From contig NZ_JAINZT010000002.1 in assembly GCF_020166515.1 (NCBI RefSeq), positions 930,001 to 994,000 on the forward strand: a stretch of DNA of 64,000 nt, given 5' to 3'. The DNA is from Robertkochia flava (GTDB taxonomy: Bacteria; Bacteroidota; Bacteroidia; Flavobacteriales; Flavobacteriaceae). The position numbers and the translations under genes are program-made. The notes beneath the pieces were generated by a model that did not search any database, was not told where the DNA came from, and saw only the letters and a program-made list of their open reading frames with translations. Of this stretch, positions 7,470 through 16,784 are shown one piece after another; the stretch's first letter is position 1, and each line of letters opens with the position of its first letter.

Positions 7470-9501
7470 ATTTCTCCAGCAGGCCTGCTCTTCGCAGTAA
7501 GGCATCTGGCTGGGGGTCCTTGCCCCTGAAGCGCTTATAGAGAACCATGGGGTCCTGCGTGCCTCCCTGGGAGAGGATGTGCTCTTTAAAACTTTTTGCT
7601 GTATCCCTGTCAAAGATCCCTTTTTCAAGAAAGAGTTCGAAGGCGTCTGCGTCCAGAACTTCTGCCCATTTATAGCTGTAATATCCCGCAGAATACCCTC
7701 CCTGGAAAATATGGGAGAAAGCCGTGCTCATGCAGGTTTCCGGACGGTCGGGGTAAAGGTCTGTTCTTTTAAAGACTTCGCGCTCATGTGCTTTTACTTC
7801 GGTGATGTTGGCCGGGTCTTTTTCATGCCAGCTCATGTCCAGTAGTCCGAAACTTATTTGCCGCAGGGTTTGCATGCCTTCCATAAAGGTAGAGCTTTCC
7901 TTAATCTTTGTAATGTACTCCATAGGGATCATCTCGCCTGTTTTGTAATGCTTTGCAAACAATTCAAGGGCCGCCTTCTCGTAGCACCAGTTTTCCAGGA
8001 CCTGGCTGGGCAATTCCACGAAATCCCAATATACGCTGGTGCCGCTCAGGCTGGGGTAGGTGGTGTTAGCAAGCATGCCGTGCAGGGCGTGTCCGAACTC
8101 GTGGAACAAAGTGGTAACCTCATTAAAGGTGAGGAGCGATGGCGTGGTTCCCGTAGGTTTGGTGAAGTTGCAAACAATGGAAATATGTGGTCTTGAGTTT
8201 TCTTCGTTCTTTATGTACTGGGGTTTGTAAGAGGTCATCCATGCGCCATTGCGCTTTCCTTTTCTCGGGTGGAAGTCGGCATAGAAAACGGCAACCAATT
8301 GGTTTTCATGGTCAGTTACTTTATACGTTCTTACATCCTCATGGTATTTCTCGATATCCTCAGCAGGCACAAAACGCAGGCCGAATAGTTTTTCGGCTAT
8401 GGCGAAAACTCCATCAATGACATGCTCCAGCTTAAAATAGGGTTTTAGTTTTTCATCATCCAGGTCAAAAAGCTTTTGTTTCAGCTTTTCGGTGTAATAA
8501 GCCCCATCCCATTTTTCCAAATGGTCTATGCCGTCTGTTTCCCTGGCAAAAGAAGACAGTTGTGAAAATTCTCTTTTTGCTGCAGGTCGGGCTTTCTCAA
8601 GGAGCTCTTCCAGGAAGTGATTGACCTCTTCCGGAGTTTTTGCCATACGTTCTTCCAGGATAAAGTGCGCATGGCTTTTGTAGCCGAGAAGTTGTGCCCT
8701 CTGGTGCCTGAGGTTCACTATACGCAGGATGATTTCCGTATTGTTGTGATCATTCTCCTGAAATCCTTTACTGCCAAAGGCAAGATGCATCTTTTTGCGA
8801 AGTTCCCTGTTTTTGGCGTAGGTCATAAAAGGAATATAGCTGGGGTAGTTCAGGGTAAAAACCCATCCTTCTTTATCGCGGTTTTTTGCCTCTTCTTCAG
8901 CGGCTTCCAGGGCAAAATCAGGCAAGCCTTCAAGATCTTTTTCCGCTGTGATGTGCAGCTCGTAGCTGTTGGTTTCAGCCAGATCGTTCTCCCCGAATTT
9001 CAGGGATAGTTTTGAAAGTTCCTTGTCGATGGCCCGGAGTTCCTTTTTTTTCTCTTCGGGAAGATTGGCTCCATTCCGGGAAAAACTCTTGTATTTTTTT
9101 TCCAGCAACATGCTTTGTTCCGGGGTCAGGTCAAGAGCTGCCCTGGATTCGTAAACGGCTTTGACCCTTTCGAACAGTTTCTCGTTCAGGCGGATGTCAT
9201 TGGCAAATTCTGAAAGTGCCGGAGAAATTTCCTGAGCAAGTTGCTGCATCTCTTTATTGGTCTCTGCATTGTTCAGGTTAAAGAATATGGAGGTGATCAC
9301 TTCCAGTTGTTCTCCGCTGTATTCCAGAGCCTCGATCGTATTTTTGAAATCAGGATTTTCCGGATTTTCGGCGATGGCCTGGATCTCTTTTTTTGTTTTC
9401 TCGATTTCCTCAAGAATGGCTTCCCCATACATCGGGGTTTTAATTTTTGAGAAAGGAGGGGTGTGGTATGGTGTGTTGAACGGTCTGTTAAGAATATTCA
9501 T
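7468..9501 (-). CDS. M3 family oligopeptidase (thimet oligopeptidase / Dcp-PrlC type)
   Basis: This 677-residue soluble metallopeptidase has the M3 zinc motif HEFGHALHG at residues 467-475; His467 and His471 bind zinc and Glu468 is catalytic. The third ligand is expected in the helix about 25 residues later (WDFVELPSQVLENW, Glu). The C-terminal region (SHIFQGGYSAGYYSYKWAEVLDADAF) is also characteristic of the family. There is no signal peptide, so it should degrade short peptides in the cytoplasm. The family includes oligopeptidase A and peptidyl-dipeptidase Dcp, and sequence alone does not choose between them. It lies downstream of purE on the same strand but is separated from it by a terminator. 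Confidence 0.93.
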   Translation of the reverse strand: MNILNRPFNTPYHTPPFSKIKTPMYGEAILEEIEKTKKEIQAIAENPENPDFKNTIEALEYSGEQLEVITSIFFNLNNAETNKEMQQLAQEISPALSEFANDIRLNEKLFERVKAVYESRAALDLTPEQSMLLEKKYKSFSRNGANLPEEKKKELRAIDKELSKLSLKFGENDLAETNSYELHITAEKDLEGLPDFALEAAEEEAKNRDKEGWVFTLNYPSYIPFMTYAKNRELRKKMHLAFGSKGFQENDHNNTEIILRIVNLRHQRAQLLGYKSHAHFILEERMAKTPEEVNHFLEELLEKARPAAKREFSQLSSFARETDGIDHLEKWDGAYYTEKLKQKLFDLDDEKLKPYFKLEHVIDGVFAIAEKLFGLRFVPAEDIEKYHEDVRTYKVTDHENQLVAVFYADFHPRKGKRNGAWMTSYKPQYIKNEENSRPHISIVCNFTKPTGTTPSLLTFNEVTTLFHEFGHALHGMLANTTYPSLSGTSVYWDFVELPSQVLENWCYEKAALELFAKHYKTGEMIPMEYITKIKESSTFMEGMQTLRQISFGLLDMSWHEKDPANITEVKAHEREVFKRTDLYPDRPETCMSTAFSHIFQGGYSAGYYSYKWAEVLDADAFELFLEKGIFDRDTAKSFKEHILSQGGTQDPMVLYKRFRGKDPQPDALLRRAGLLEK

Positions 9502-9561
9502 AGCTTTTTATTTTTCATCAATGCATTCAGAAGAGGGGAAGATACAAAAGGGCGGAAATAA

Positions 9562-9592
9562 AAAAAATAGGCTCTCGGGAACCTATTTTTTT
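9562..9592 (-). terminator. Terminator of the purK-purE operon, overlapping the purE stop codon
   Basis: On the minus strand AATAGGTTC pairs with GAGCCTATT (one G-U pair) around a CCGA loop and is followed by eight T residues. The hairpin's 5' arm contains the last purE codons and its TAG stop. Confidence 0.8.
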
Positions 9593-10068
9593 AAATCTTG
9601 AGCGCCTTTTATGACTTTTTCTTTCAGGCCTTCCTTGTAGTCAATAATGCGTTGTAAAACCTCCGGGTCTGATGCCCCGATGATCTGGGCAGCGAGGATT
9701 CCCGCATTTTTAGCGCCGTTAAGCGCTACGGTTGCCACAGGCACTCCGCCGGGCATTTGCAGTATGGAAAGTACCGAGTCCCATCCGTCTATAGAGTTGC
9801 TGCTTTTTACAGGTACTCCGATCACAGGAAGGGGAGACAGGGATGCCACCATGCCCGGAAGGTGGGCCGCACCTCCGGCACCGGCAATGATCGCCTGGAT
9901 TCCGCGTTGGTGTGCCTGTTTTCCGAAATCGAACATTTTTTCCGGGGTTCTGTGGGCCGAAACGATATCTACTTCTGTGGGGATGTTCAGTTCTGCCAGG
10001 ACATCTATTGCCTGTTGCATGACCGGCAGGTCGCTGGTGCTGCCCATGATGATAGCTACTTTTGCCAT
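9583..10068 (-). CDS. purE: N5-carboxyaminoimidazole ribonucleotide mutase
   Basis: The 161-residue length and the opening VAIIMGSTSDLPVM are those of class I PurE. It shifts the carboxyl group of N5-CAIR to give CAIR in de novo purine synthesis. The conserved SAHRTPEKMF and GAGGAAHLPGM segments, which bind the ribonucleotide and hold the active-site His, are intact. It follows purK by 10 nt on the same strand, as expected for the two-step PurK/PurE pair that replaces a single vertebrate-type carboxylase. A terminator overlaps its stop. Confidence 0.97.
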   Translation of the reverse strand: MAKVAIIMGSTSDLPVMQQAIDVLAELNIPTEVDIVSAHRTPEKMFDFGKQAHQRGIQAIIAGAGGAAHLPGMVASLSPLPVIGVPVKSSNSIDGWDSVLSILQMPGGVPVATVALNGAKNAGILAAQIIGASDPEVLQRIIDYKEGLKEKVIKGAQDLKK

Positions 10069-10078
10069 TTTTCTGTTT

Positions 10079-11236
10079 TTATGCTTCGCTGATTACTTTA
10101 ATGGTTCGTTTAACCCTGGCAGCCATAGTCCTGGCAGCATTCATATCCTTGTCTACAATAGTGACATGTCCCATTTTACGAAACGGACGGGTTAGTTTTT
10201 TTCCGTAAATATGTGGATTTACCCCTTCAAGTGCCATGATCTCTTCAATGTTCTTATAGGTAACCGGTCCTTCATAGCCTTCCTCGCCAACCAGGTTCAC
10301 CATAACTCCGGCGACCATGCTGTCGGTTTTTCCCAACGGCAGGCCGAGAATGGCTCTGAGGTGTTGTTCGAACTGGTTGGTGTAGCTCGCTTCAATGCTG
10401 TAGTGACCGCTGTTGTGTGGTCTTGGTGCTACCTCATTCACGAGGATCTCATCGTCCTGGGTCTGAAACATTTCTACCGCCAGCAGTCCTACATGTTCAA
10501 AGGCCTGAGATACCCTGAGGGCAACGAGCTGTGCCTTTTTGGCTACTTTTTCATCGATTCGCGCCGGGCAGATCACGTATTCGACCTGGTTGGCCTCGGG
10601 ATGAAACTCCATTTCCACGACCGGGTAGGTCTTTACGTTGCCATGGATATCGCGGGCAACGATAACCGCCAGTTCATTTTTAAAGGGAATCATTTCTTCT
10701 GCAATGCACTCCTGAGCAGGCAGTCCCGTCAGGTCAGACCAGGTGCGTACCACCTTAACCCCTTGTCCGTCATAACCAAATCGTGCACTTTTCCATACAA
10801 ATGGAAAGCTTAGCGAATTATTTGATACTGCGGTTTCGATCTCTGCGGCATAAGCAAATCGTCTGAAGGGGGCTGTGGGAATATTATGGTCTGTATAAAA
10901 AAGTTTTTGCACTCCCTTATTCTGAATGCGTTTCAGGGTTTTTGGAGAGGGGTACACCTTAAGCCCTTCCTTCTCCAGTTTCTCCAGGGCCTCTACATTT
11001 ACGTTTTCAATCTCGATGGTGAGTACGTCTACCTTTTTTCCGAATTGATATACGGAATCAAAATCCATCAGGTCGCCCTGGATAAATTCGTTACACGCGA
11101 TCTTACAGGGTGCTTCAGCGCTGGGATCCATTACTACAGTATAGATATCCAGACGTCGGGTTTCGTATAAAAGCATCTTCCCTAATTGTCCGCCGCCCAG
11201 AATTCCGAGCTTGAAATCAGAAGAAAAATAATTCAT
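10079..11236 (-). CDS. purK: 5-(carboxyamino)imidazole ribonucleotide synthase
   Basis: This 385-residue ATP-grasp enzyme carboxylates AIR with bicarbonate and ATP to N5-CAIR, the substrate of PurE encoded just downstream. The N-terminal GILGGGQLGKML is the PurK Rossmann-like opening. The central part has the ATP-grasp features (PFVWKSARFGYDGQGVKV, and the metal-binding NEVAPRPHNSGH near residue 265). Its length is normal. It is the first gene of the purK-purE operon and is divergent from the hpt-adk purine salvage fusion across 146 bp, with its own TATTTTTG box. Confidence 0.96.
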   Translation of the reverse strand: MNYFSSDFKLGILGGGQLGKMLLYETRRLDIYTVVMDPSAEAPCKIACNEFIQGDLMDFDSVYQFGKKVDVLTIEIENVNVEALEKLEKEGLKVYPSPKTLKRIQNKGVQKLFYTDHNIPTAPFRRFAYAAEIETAVSNNSLSFPFVWKSARFGYDGQGVKVVRTWSDLTGLPAQECIAEEMIPFKNELAVIVARDIHGNVKTYPVVEMEFHPEANQVEYVICPARIDEKVAKKAQLVALRVSQAFEHVGLLAVEMFQTQDDEILVNEVAPRPHNSGHYSIEASYTNQFEQHLRAILGLPLGKTDSMVAGVMVNLVGEEGYEGPVTYKNIEEIMALEGVNPHIYGKKLTRPFRKMGHVTIVDKDMNAARTMAARVKRTIKVISEA

Positions 11237-11280
11237 TAAATTTAGTGTTACAGAGATCGTGTTTTAGTCAATAAGTGAGG

Positions 11281-11288
11281 CAAAAATA
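11281..11288 (-). promoter_or_regulatory. -7 box (TATTTTTG) for purK-purE
   Basis: Minus-strand TATTTTTG is an exact TAnnTTTG match, 44 nt before the purK ATG, in the region shared with hpt-adk. Confidence 0.5.
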
Positions 11289-11352
11289 CGGTTAATTATC
11301 AAAAAGGAGATGAATTTGAGCCAATTTCGACCGCATAGAACATTCAATATAT

Positions 11353-11360
11353 TATCTTTG
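11353..11360 (+). promoter_or_regulatory. -7 box (TATCTTTG) for hpt-adk
   Basis: TATCTTTG matches TAnnTTTG exactly and ends 22 nt before the GTG start, giving a leader of about 15-18 nt. Confidence 0.55.
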
Positions 11361-11382
11361 CACCTTTACAATTTCAAGATAA

Positions 11383-12507
11383 GTGATCAAGCTTCACGAT
11401 AAATATTTCAAACCCTTTATTTCTGCCGGAGAGATCCAGGAAGCTATTGCAAAAATGGCAAAACAGGTCAGGGCCGATTTCAAGGATGAAGTGCCTATTT
11501 TTATAGGGGTCCTTAACGGGGCTTTTATGTTTGCGTCCGATTTTCTGAAGGCCTATGACGGCCCGTGTGAAGTGAGCTTTGTTAAACTGAGCTCCTACCG
11601 CGGTTTATCATCTACCGGAATCGTGGAAACCCTGCTGGATGTTCCGGAAGGGGTGGAGGGAAGAAGTGTGGTGATCCTTGAAGATGTGATCGATACGGGA
11701 AATACCGTTAAAGAACTGGTGCTGATGTTCTCAGAGATCAACGTAAAACGGTTCAGGATCGCAGGGATGTTCTACAAACCGGAAGCGTATAACGGAGAGT
11801 ATCGTATCGATTATGTGGGTATAACCATACCGGATCGGTTCATCGTTGGGTATGGTTTGGATTATAATGAGCTTGGTCGCAACTTACCTGAAGTATATCA
11901 AATAAATGACAAACCTATGATCAATTTAGTACTATTTGGAAAACCGGGTGCAGGAAAGGGTACCCAGGCAAATTTCTTAAAGGAAAAATACGATTTAAAA
12001 CATATCTCCACCGGAGATGTCTTCCGCTATAATATCAAGAACGGGACCGAGTTGGGTAAACTTGCCAAATCTTACATCGACAAAGGAGAGTTGGTGCCCG
12101 ATGAGGTTACCATTAATATGCTTAGGGATGAGGTCGAGAAAAATCCCGAGGCCAATGGTTTTATCTTTGACGGCTTTCCGCGAACAAGGGCTCAGGCCGA
12201 AGCGCTGGATGAATTAATGGATTCAAAGACGATGAAGATCCATGCAACCATTGCCCTGGAAGCCAATGATGAAGTGCTTATCGAAAGATTGCTCGAACGC
12301 GGGAAGGTTAGCGGCCGGACAGATGATCAGGATGAGAACAAGATCCGCAATCGATTTGAAGAATACAATGAAAAAACAGCCCCGGTTCTGGAGTATTACA
12401 ACGAACAGGATAAGCTGCACAATGTAAATGGAATAGGAAGTATTACAGAGATCACCGACCGTCTGAGTGCAGTGATCGATACTTTATATAAAAAGGAAGA
12501 GGCCTGA
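11383..12507 (+). CDS. Bifunctional hypoxanthine phosphoribosyltransferase / adenylate kinase fusion
   Basis: The 374-residue product contains two complete enzymes. Residues 1-178 are a purine phosphoribosyltransferase: the PRPP-binding loop VVILEDVIDTGNT is at 97-108, and FIGVLNGAFMF is the upstream active-site strand. Residues 179-374 are adenylate kinase, with P-loop GKPGAGKGT at 186-194, FDGFPRT (AMP binding) and a short LID (RGKVSGRTDDQ) without zinc cysteines. The first makes IMP/GMP by salvage and the second balances ATP, ADP and AMP. The start is GTG, directly after the promoter. Met179 begins a normal adk N-terminus, so internal initiation could also yield free kinase. The fusion is known from Bacteroidetes. 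Obg follows after 38 nt, probably in the same operon. Confidence 0.94.
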   Translation: MIKLHDKYFKPFISAGEIQEAIAKMAKQVRADFKDEVPIFIGVLNGAFMFASDFLKAYDGPCEVSFVKLSSYRGLSSTGIVETLLDVPEGVEGRSVVILEDVIDTGNTVKELVLMFSEINVKRFRIAGMFYKPEAYNGEYRIDYVGITIPDRFIVGYGLDYNELGRNLPEVYQINDKPMINLVLFGKPGAGKGTQANFLKEKYDLKHISTGDVFRYNIKNGTELGKLAKSYIDKGELVPDEVTINMLRDEVEKNPEANGFIFDGFPRTRAQAEALDELMDSKTMKIHATIALEANDEVLIERLLERGKVSGRTDDQDENKIRNRFEEYNEKTAPVLEYYNEQDKLHNVNGIGSITEITDRLSAVIDTLYKKEEA

Positions 12508-12545
12508 TAACCGGGCCTTTATCCTGATAACATACGACTGATAAC

Positions 12546-13562
12546 ATGACCGAGGGAAATTTTGTTGATTACGTAAAACTGTTTATTTCTTCCGGAGACG
12601 GGGGCAAGGGATCTACCCATCTTCACCGGGAAAAATATGTCGCCAAGGGAGGTCCTGACGGCGGAGATGGTGGTCGTGGAGGTCATGTTATTCTTAGGGG
12701 TAATAAAAACCTATGGACCCTTTTTCATTTTAAGTTCAAAAGGCATTTCAAGGCAGGTCATGGGGAAGCCGGAGGAAAGCAGCGCAGCACAGGAGCCGAT
12801 GGGCAGGACGTGTACCTGGAAGTACCCCTGGGTACCGTAGTGAAAGACACCGATACCGGGGAGAAGATCCTCGAGATCACTACCGACGGGGAGGAGAAAG
12901 TGTTGCTTGAAGGCGGAAAAGGCGGAAGAGGGAACTGGCACTTTAAGACCTCTACCAATCAAACACCGAGATATGCTCAACCCGGAATACCCGGCGAGGA
13001 GCGCAATGTTACTTTCGAACTTAAGGTGCTGGCAGACGTTGGTCTTGTTGGGTTTCCCAATGCGGGTAAATCTACCCTGCTTTCGGTAATTACTTCGGCC
13101 AAGCCTAAAATCGCGGATTACGAATTTACCACCCTCAAGCCCAACCTGGGGATCGTTCAATACCGGGATTTTAAATCGTTTGTAATAGCGGATATTCCCG
13201 GAATAATCGAAGGTGCAGCCGAAGGGAAAGGTCTGGGACATTATTTTCTCCGTCATATAGAGCGTAACTCTACCCTGCTTTTTCTGATCCCTGCCGATAG
13301 CAAGGATATCGTTAAGGAATACGGGATCCTGTTGAATGAGCTTAAAAAGTATAATCCTGAACTTCTCGATAAACAGCGGTTGCTTGCCATTTCAAAAGCG
13401 GATATGCTTGACGAGGAGCTGAAAAGGGAAATGGAAGCCGAGTTGAAGTCGCAACTGACGGATCTCGATTTTGTTTTTATCTCCTCTGTAGCCGGGCAAG
13501 GCATTCAGGTATTAAAAGACCGTCTTTGGGAAATGCTCAACGAGCAACCGGAGCTAACCTGA
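12546..13562 (+). CDS. obg: GTPase Obg (CgtA)
   Basis: The 338-residue product has the N-terminal glycine-rich Obg fold (about 1-158, starting [19 protein letters not shown]). The TRAFAC GTPase domain follows, with G1 [10 protein letters not shown]3 [10 protein letters not shown]4 as SKAD and G5 as SSVAG. There is no C-terminal OCT extension; this shorter form is usual outside Firmicutes and some Actinobacteria. Obg binds the 50S subunit and helps late ribosome assembly and growth control. It is encoded 38 nt after hpt-adk, and the pairing of adk with obg is recurrent in Bacteroidetes. Confidence 0.96.
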   Translation: MTEGNFVDYVKLFISSGDGGKGSTHLHREKYVAKGGPDGGDGGRGGHVILRGNKNLWTLFHFKFKRHFKAGHGEAGGKQRSTGADGQDVYLEVPLGTVVKDTDTGEKILEITTDGEEKVLLEGGKGGRGNWHFKTSTNQTPRYAQPGIPGEERNVTFELKVLADVGLVGFPNAGKSTLLSVITSAKPKIADYEFTTLKPNLGIVQYRDFKSFVIADIPGIIEGAAEGKGLGHYFLRHIERNSTLLFLIPADSKDIVKEYGILLNELKKYNPELLDKQRLLAISKADMLDEELKREMEAELKSQLTDLDFVFISSVAGQGIQVLKDRLWEMLNEQPELT

Positions 13563-13776
13563 GAAACGGTGGTAACCCCTCGATAAACTTATTTTTACCC
13601 TTACTCGAAAGCCTCTTCAAGCGAGATGTTTGCTTCCGGGTTCCCATGGCTTTGATCCTTACATTTACTCGGTAAAGTAAGGTCCTGCCCTCCGTTTCTG
13701 CATATCCTTATGCTCGTTGGCGGGTTTCTCTCCTGTGAATAAATTAAATTGCTTACATTTATTTAAAAAGCTGTAA

Positions 13777-14307
13777 ATGAAGCAATTGCTTTGTCTTGTT
13801 GTTTTCTTCCTGCTTTCCTGTTCCTCGGTTAAAGTATCTTATGATTACGATCAAAAGGAAGATTATTCTAAATACCAGGTGTATGATTTTTTCAGTCCGA
13901 TGAATACTATGCTTGGTGAACTCGATTCCAGGCGGGCTATCCGGGCGGTCGACCAGATCCTTCGGGAGAAAGGTTTTACTAAGGTACAGGAAGGAGAAAC
14001 TCCGCAATTCTACGTCAATATCAAAAGCGAAATGTTCCAGGAAGTACCTTCCAGTTCTATAGGAATAGGTATGGGAGGAACAGGTGCCGATGTTTCAGGA
14101 GGGGTAAGCATGGGCTTCCCTGTAGGCGATCCCACCCTGAAACGGGTGATCTATCTGGACATGGTTAATGTGAAGCAGGATGCCTTATTCTGGCAGGCCA
14201 GGTGTGAGGTAAGTTACAAAGAATCTATCTCCCCGGGTCAGAGAGATGCCGAAATGTATAAGATTATGGAAAAGGCCCTTAGCGCATTTCCTCCTGAAAA
14301 AAAGTAG
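13777..14307 (+). CDS. DUF4136-type lipoprotein
   Basis: This 176-residue protein has a lipoprotein signal peptide with lipobox L-L-S-C and lipidated Cys15. The mature part starts SSVKVSYDYDQKEDYSKYQVYDFF and contains LDSRRAIRAVDQILREKGFTKV. That is the DUF4136 pattern: a beta strand, then a helix resembling the bacterial-lipoprotein FlgO/LpoB-like fold. The Gly-rich segment near residues 90-110 (GIGMGGTGADVSGGVSMG) is typical of the family. Its function is unknown; an envelope location is likely. It stands alone between obg and the S9 peptidase. The 214 bp before it hold no gene I can recognise. Confidence 0.75.
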   Translation: MKQLLCLVVFFLLSCSSVKVSYDYDQKEDYSKYQVYDFFSPMNTMLGELDSRRAIRAVDQILREKGFTKVQEGETPQFYVNIKSEMFQEVPSSSIGIGMGGTGADVSGGVSMGFPVGDPTLKRVIYLDMVNVKQDALFWQARCEVSYKESISPGQRDAEMYKIMEKALSAFPPEKK

Positions 14308-14382
14308 GTCGAATTTGGATGTAACAATTTCGGCTACTGTAACACTAATGCATTGAAAATCAAAAGACTTTAAATTTTAAAT

Positions 14383-16698
14383 ATGAAAAACGATCATTTT
14401 AAAACCTGGCTTTCCCTAAGCTTTATAGTGGCAGTTGCTGCCTTTACCGGGGTGATAGCGCAGGAGGTTACCGGGAAATGGAACGGGAAACTCAACGTAC
14501 AGGGCACAGAATTGCCTTTGGTTTTTGAGATCTCTGAAAAAGAAGGTAAACTTGCAGCAACCATGGATAGCCCTTCCCAGGGAGCGACCGGAATCCCCTT
14601 TGATACCGTCGTGTATGAAGATAACCAGCTCACTCTGGGTCTTGTCAGTGCGGGAATTGAATACAAGGCTACCGTAAACGGAACGCTTATGAAAGGAACA
14701 TTTTATCAGGGAGGTATGGAATTGCCACTGGATATGACAAAAGGAGAGGCCAAATTACCCGGGAAACCGGAATTGGTAACTCCGGATGCCAAGCTTGCGG
14801 AAATGGCAGCTTTTGATAACGAGAATTACAAGTACTCTGTGGCTGATTATTTCGCCAGACCAAAGGCCAGTGAATTCCAGTTTTCTCCCGATGGGAAATA
14901 TATGTCTTACCGCGAAAAGGATGAAAACAATAAACGTCATGTTTTTGTAAGAAACCTGGAAACAGATGAGATCACCAAAGCCATTGAGGAAGGAGAGGAA
15001 TTGGTGCGTGGTTATGGCTGGGTAAATAATGAGCGGCTGATCTTTCTTAAGGATAAAGGGGGGGATGAGAATTATCACCTCTTTGCCGTTGATTTAGATG
15101 GGTCAGAATTAAAAGAACTTACTCCTTTTGATGGGGTCAGGGCGCAAATGGTGAGCGATCTTAAGGAAGACAAGGATCATATTATCATTTCGATGAATAA
15201 AAATAATCCCCAGGTTTTCGAACCCTATAAGATCAACGTGAATACAGGGGATATGACCCAGTTGTATGAAAACAGTGATCCGGAAAATCCCATCATGGGG
15301 TATGATTTTGATAAGGATGGAAATCTGAGAGGATTTACCAGACTCCGGGATGGTGTGAACAATGATATGTATTACGCCTCAGAGCCGCATAGTTATGAAA
15401 AGATCAAATCTCTGGACTGGAAAGATACCTTTAGTGTGATCGGTTTTGATTACAGCAGTGAAAACCCGCATGATGCCTATGTGGTGTCTAATTTGGATTC
15501 GGATAAGGCCAAGATCGTACGTTACGATCTTAAAGAGGGCAAAGTCCTCGAAGAAGTGTTTTCCAATGAAAACTATGATGTCAGTGGGATGTCGCGTTCG
15601 AGAAAACGGGATTACGAGATCGATTATTTCTCCTATGAAGGAGAAAAACGGGTGATCGTGCCGGTAAGTGAGACCTATAAAAGGTTTCACGAGAAGATCA
15701 CGGCTAAGTTTCCCGGGTATCAGTACAGAGTTGTCGATGTGACGGATGAGGAGGATAAGCTGCTTATTCTTATTCAGAGTGATAAATTGTACGGTACCTA
15801 TTACTCCTATGATGTGTCTGAGGATGAGTTCACCCTGTTATATGAACTGATGCCTCAGCTTAAGGAAGAAGATATGGCCGAGATGCGTCCTATTAGCTTT
15901 GTGAGCAGGGACGGGAAGACCATACACGGGTATATTACCCTGCCTAAAACGGCCGGGGAGGGATCGCCCGTTCCGGTTATTGTAAATCCCCATGGGGGGC
16001 CTCAGGGTATTCGGGACAGCTGGGGGTTTAACCCTGAAGCCCAATTGTTCGCCAGTCGCGGATATGCCACCCTGCAGGTCAATTTCAGGATCTCAGGTGG
16101 ATATGGCCGGGAGTTCCTGGAATCTGGATTCAAGCAGATCGGACGAAAAGCCATGGATGATGTGGAAGATGGCTTGAAATATGCTGTGGATCAAGGCTGG
16201 GTAGATAAAGAAAAAGCTGCGATCTATGGAGGAAGCCACGGAGGTTATGCCGTGCTGAGGGGATTAACCAAGACTCCCGATCTCTATGCCTGTGGAGTCG
16301 ATTATGTGGGAGTATCCAACCTGTTTACATTCATGAAAACCATACCTCCTTACTGGAAGCCTTACCTGAAGATCATTAAAGAGATCTGGTACGATGAGGA
16401 TGTTGCTCAGGAAAAAACCATCATGGAAGAGGTATCACCTGTGTTTCATATAGACAAGATCAAAAAGCCTCTGTTCGTAGTGCAGGGGGCCAATGATCCG
16501 AGGGTAAACATTGATGAGTCTGATCAGATCGTGGAGGCGCTCAGGGCTAAAGGTGTTGATGTGCCTTATATGGTGAAATATGATGAAGGCCATGGTTTCG
16601 GGAAGGAAGAGAACCGCATTGCACTTTACGAGTCGATGATGGGCTTTTTTGCCAAACACCTTAAGGAAAAGGAGTTTGGAACCCCGATACAGGATTAG
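14383..16698 (+). CDS. Exported S9 family prolyl-oligopeptidase-type peptidase
   Basis: The product has 771 residues. A signal peptide ends at about residue 26 (FTGVIAQE). Residues 27-115 form a small beta domain (GKWNGKLNVQGTELPLVFEI) often attached to flavobacterial hydrolases. A beta-propeller-like region follows (about 140-510), and the C-terminal alpha/beta hydrolase carries Ser618 (YGGSHGGY), Asp705 (GANDPRV) and His737 (DEGHGF). It should cleave oligopeptides in the periplasm or at the cell surface, in the manner of DPP IV or acylaminoacyl peptidases. The extra N-terminal beta domain is not part of the standard S9 architecture. It is monocistronic and followed by a terminator. Confidence 0.92.
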   Translation: MKNDHFKTWLSLSFIVAVAAFTGVIAQEVTGKWNGKLNVQGTELPLVFEISEKEGKLAATMDSPSQGATGIPFDTVVYEDNQLTLGLVSAGIEYKATVNGTLMKGTFYQGGMELPLDMTKGEAKLPGKPELVTPDAKLAEMAAFDNENYKYSVADYFARPKASEFQFSPDGKYMSYREKDENNKRHVFVRNLETDEITKAIEEGEELVRGYGWVNNERLIFLKDKGGDENYHLFAVDLDGSELKELTPFDGVRAQMVSDLKEDKDHIIISMNKNNPQVFEPYKINVNTGDMTQLYENSDPENPIMGYDFDKDGNLRGFTRLRDGVNNDMYYASEPHSYEKIKSLDWKDTFSVIGFDYSSENPHDAYVVSNLDSDKAKIVRYDLKEGKVLEEVFSNENYDVSGMSRSRKRDYEIDYFSYEGEKRVIVPVSETYKRFHEKITAKFPGYQYRVVDVTDEEDKLLILIQSDKLYGTYYSYDVSEDEFTLLYELMPQLKEEDMAEMRPISFVSRDGKTIHGYITLPKTAGEGSPVPVIVNPHGGPQGIRDSWGFNPEAQLFASRGYATLQVNFRISGGYGREFLESGFKQIGRKAMDDVEDGLKYAVDQGWVDKEKAAIYGGSHGGYAVLRGLTKTPDLYACGVDYVGVSNLFTFMKTIPPYWKPYLKIIKEIWYDEDVAQEKTIMEEVSPVFHIDKIKKPLFVVQGANDPRVNIDESDQIVEALRAKGVDVPYMVKYDEGHGFGKEENRIALYESMMGFFAKHLKEKEFGTPIQD

Positions 16699-16718
16699 GT
16701 TAAAAGAGAAAGTATCAA

Positions 16719-16746
16719 AAAGGAGCCGGAGTGGCTCCTTTTTTGT
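16719..16746 (+). terminator. Terminator of the S9 peptidase gene
   Basis: AAGGAGCC and GGCTCCTT form an 8-bp stem around a 5-nt loop, followed by a T run, 21 nt after the stop codon. Confidence 0.85.
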
Positions 16747-16784
16747 ATTATTAGGAGGTAAAATTAATAATTGTCTATCGGGTA

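Noticed and set aside
12486-12530. Hairpin AGGCC/GGCCT after hpt-adk as a terminator
   Set aside because: The stem is five base pairs and is followed by only three T residues; obg is 38 nt downstream and probably co-transcribed.
13563-13776. 214-nt gap between obg and the DUF4136 gene as an RNA gene
   Set aside because: I found no stable long-range pairing, no exact promoter box and no recognisable RNA family.
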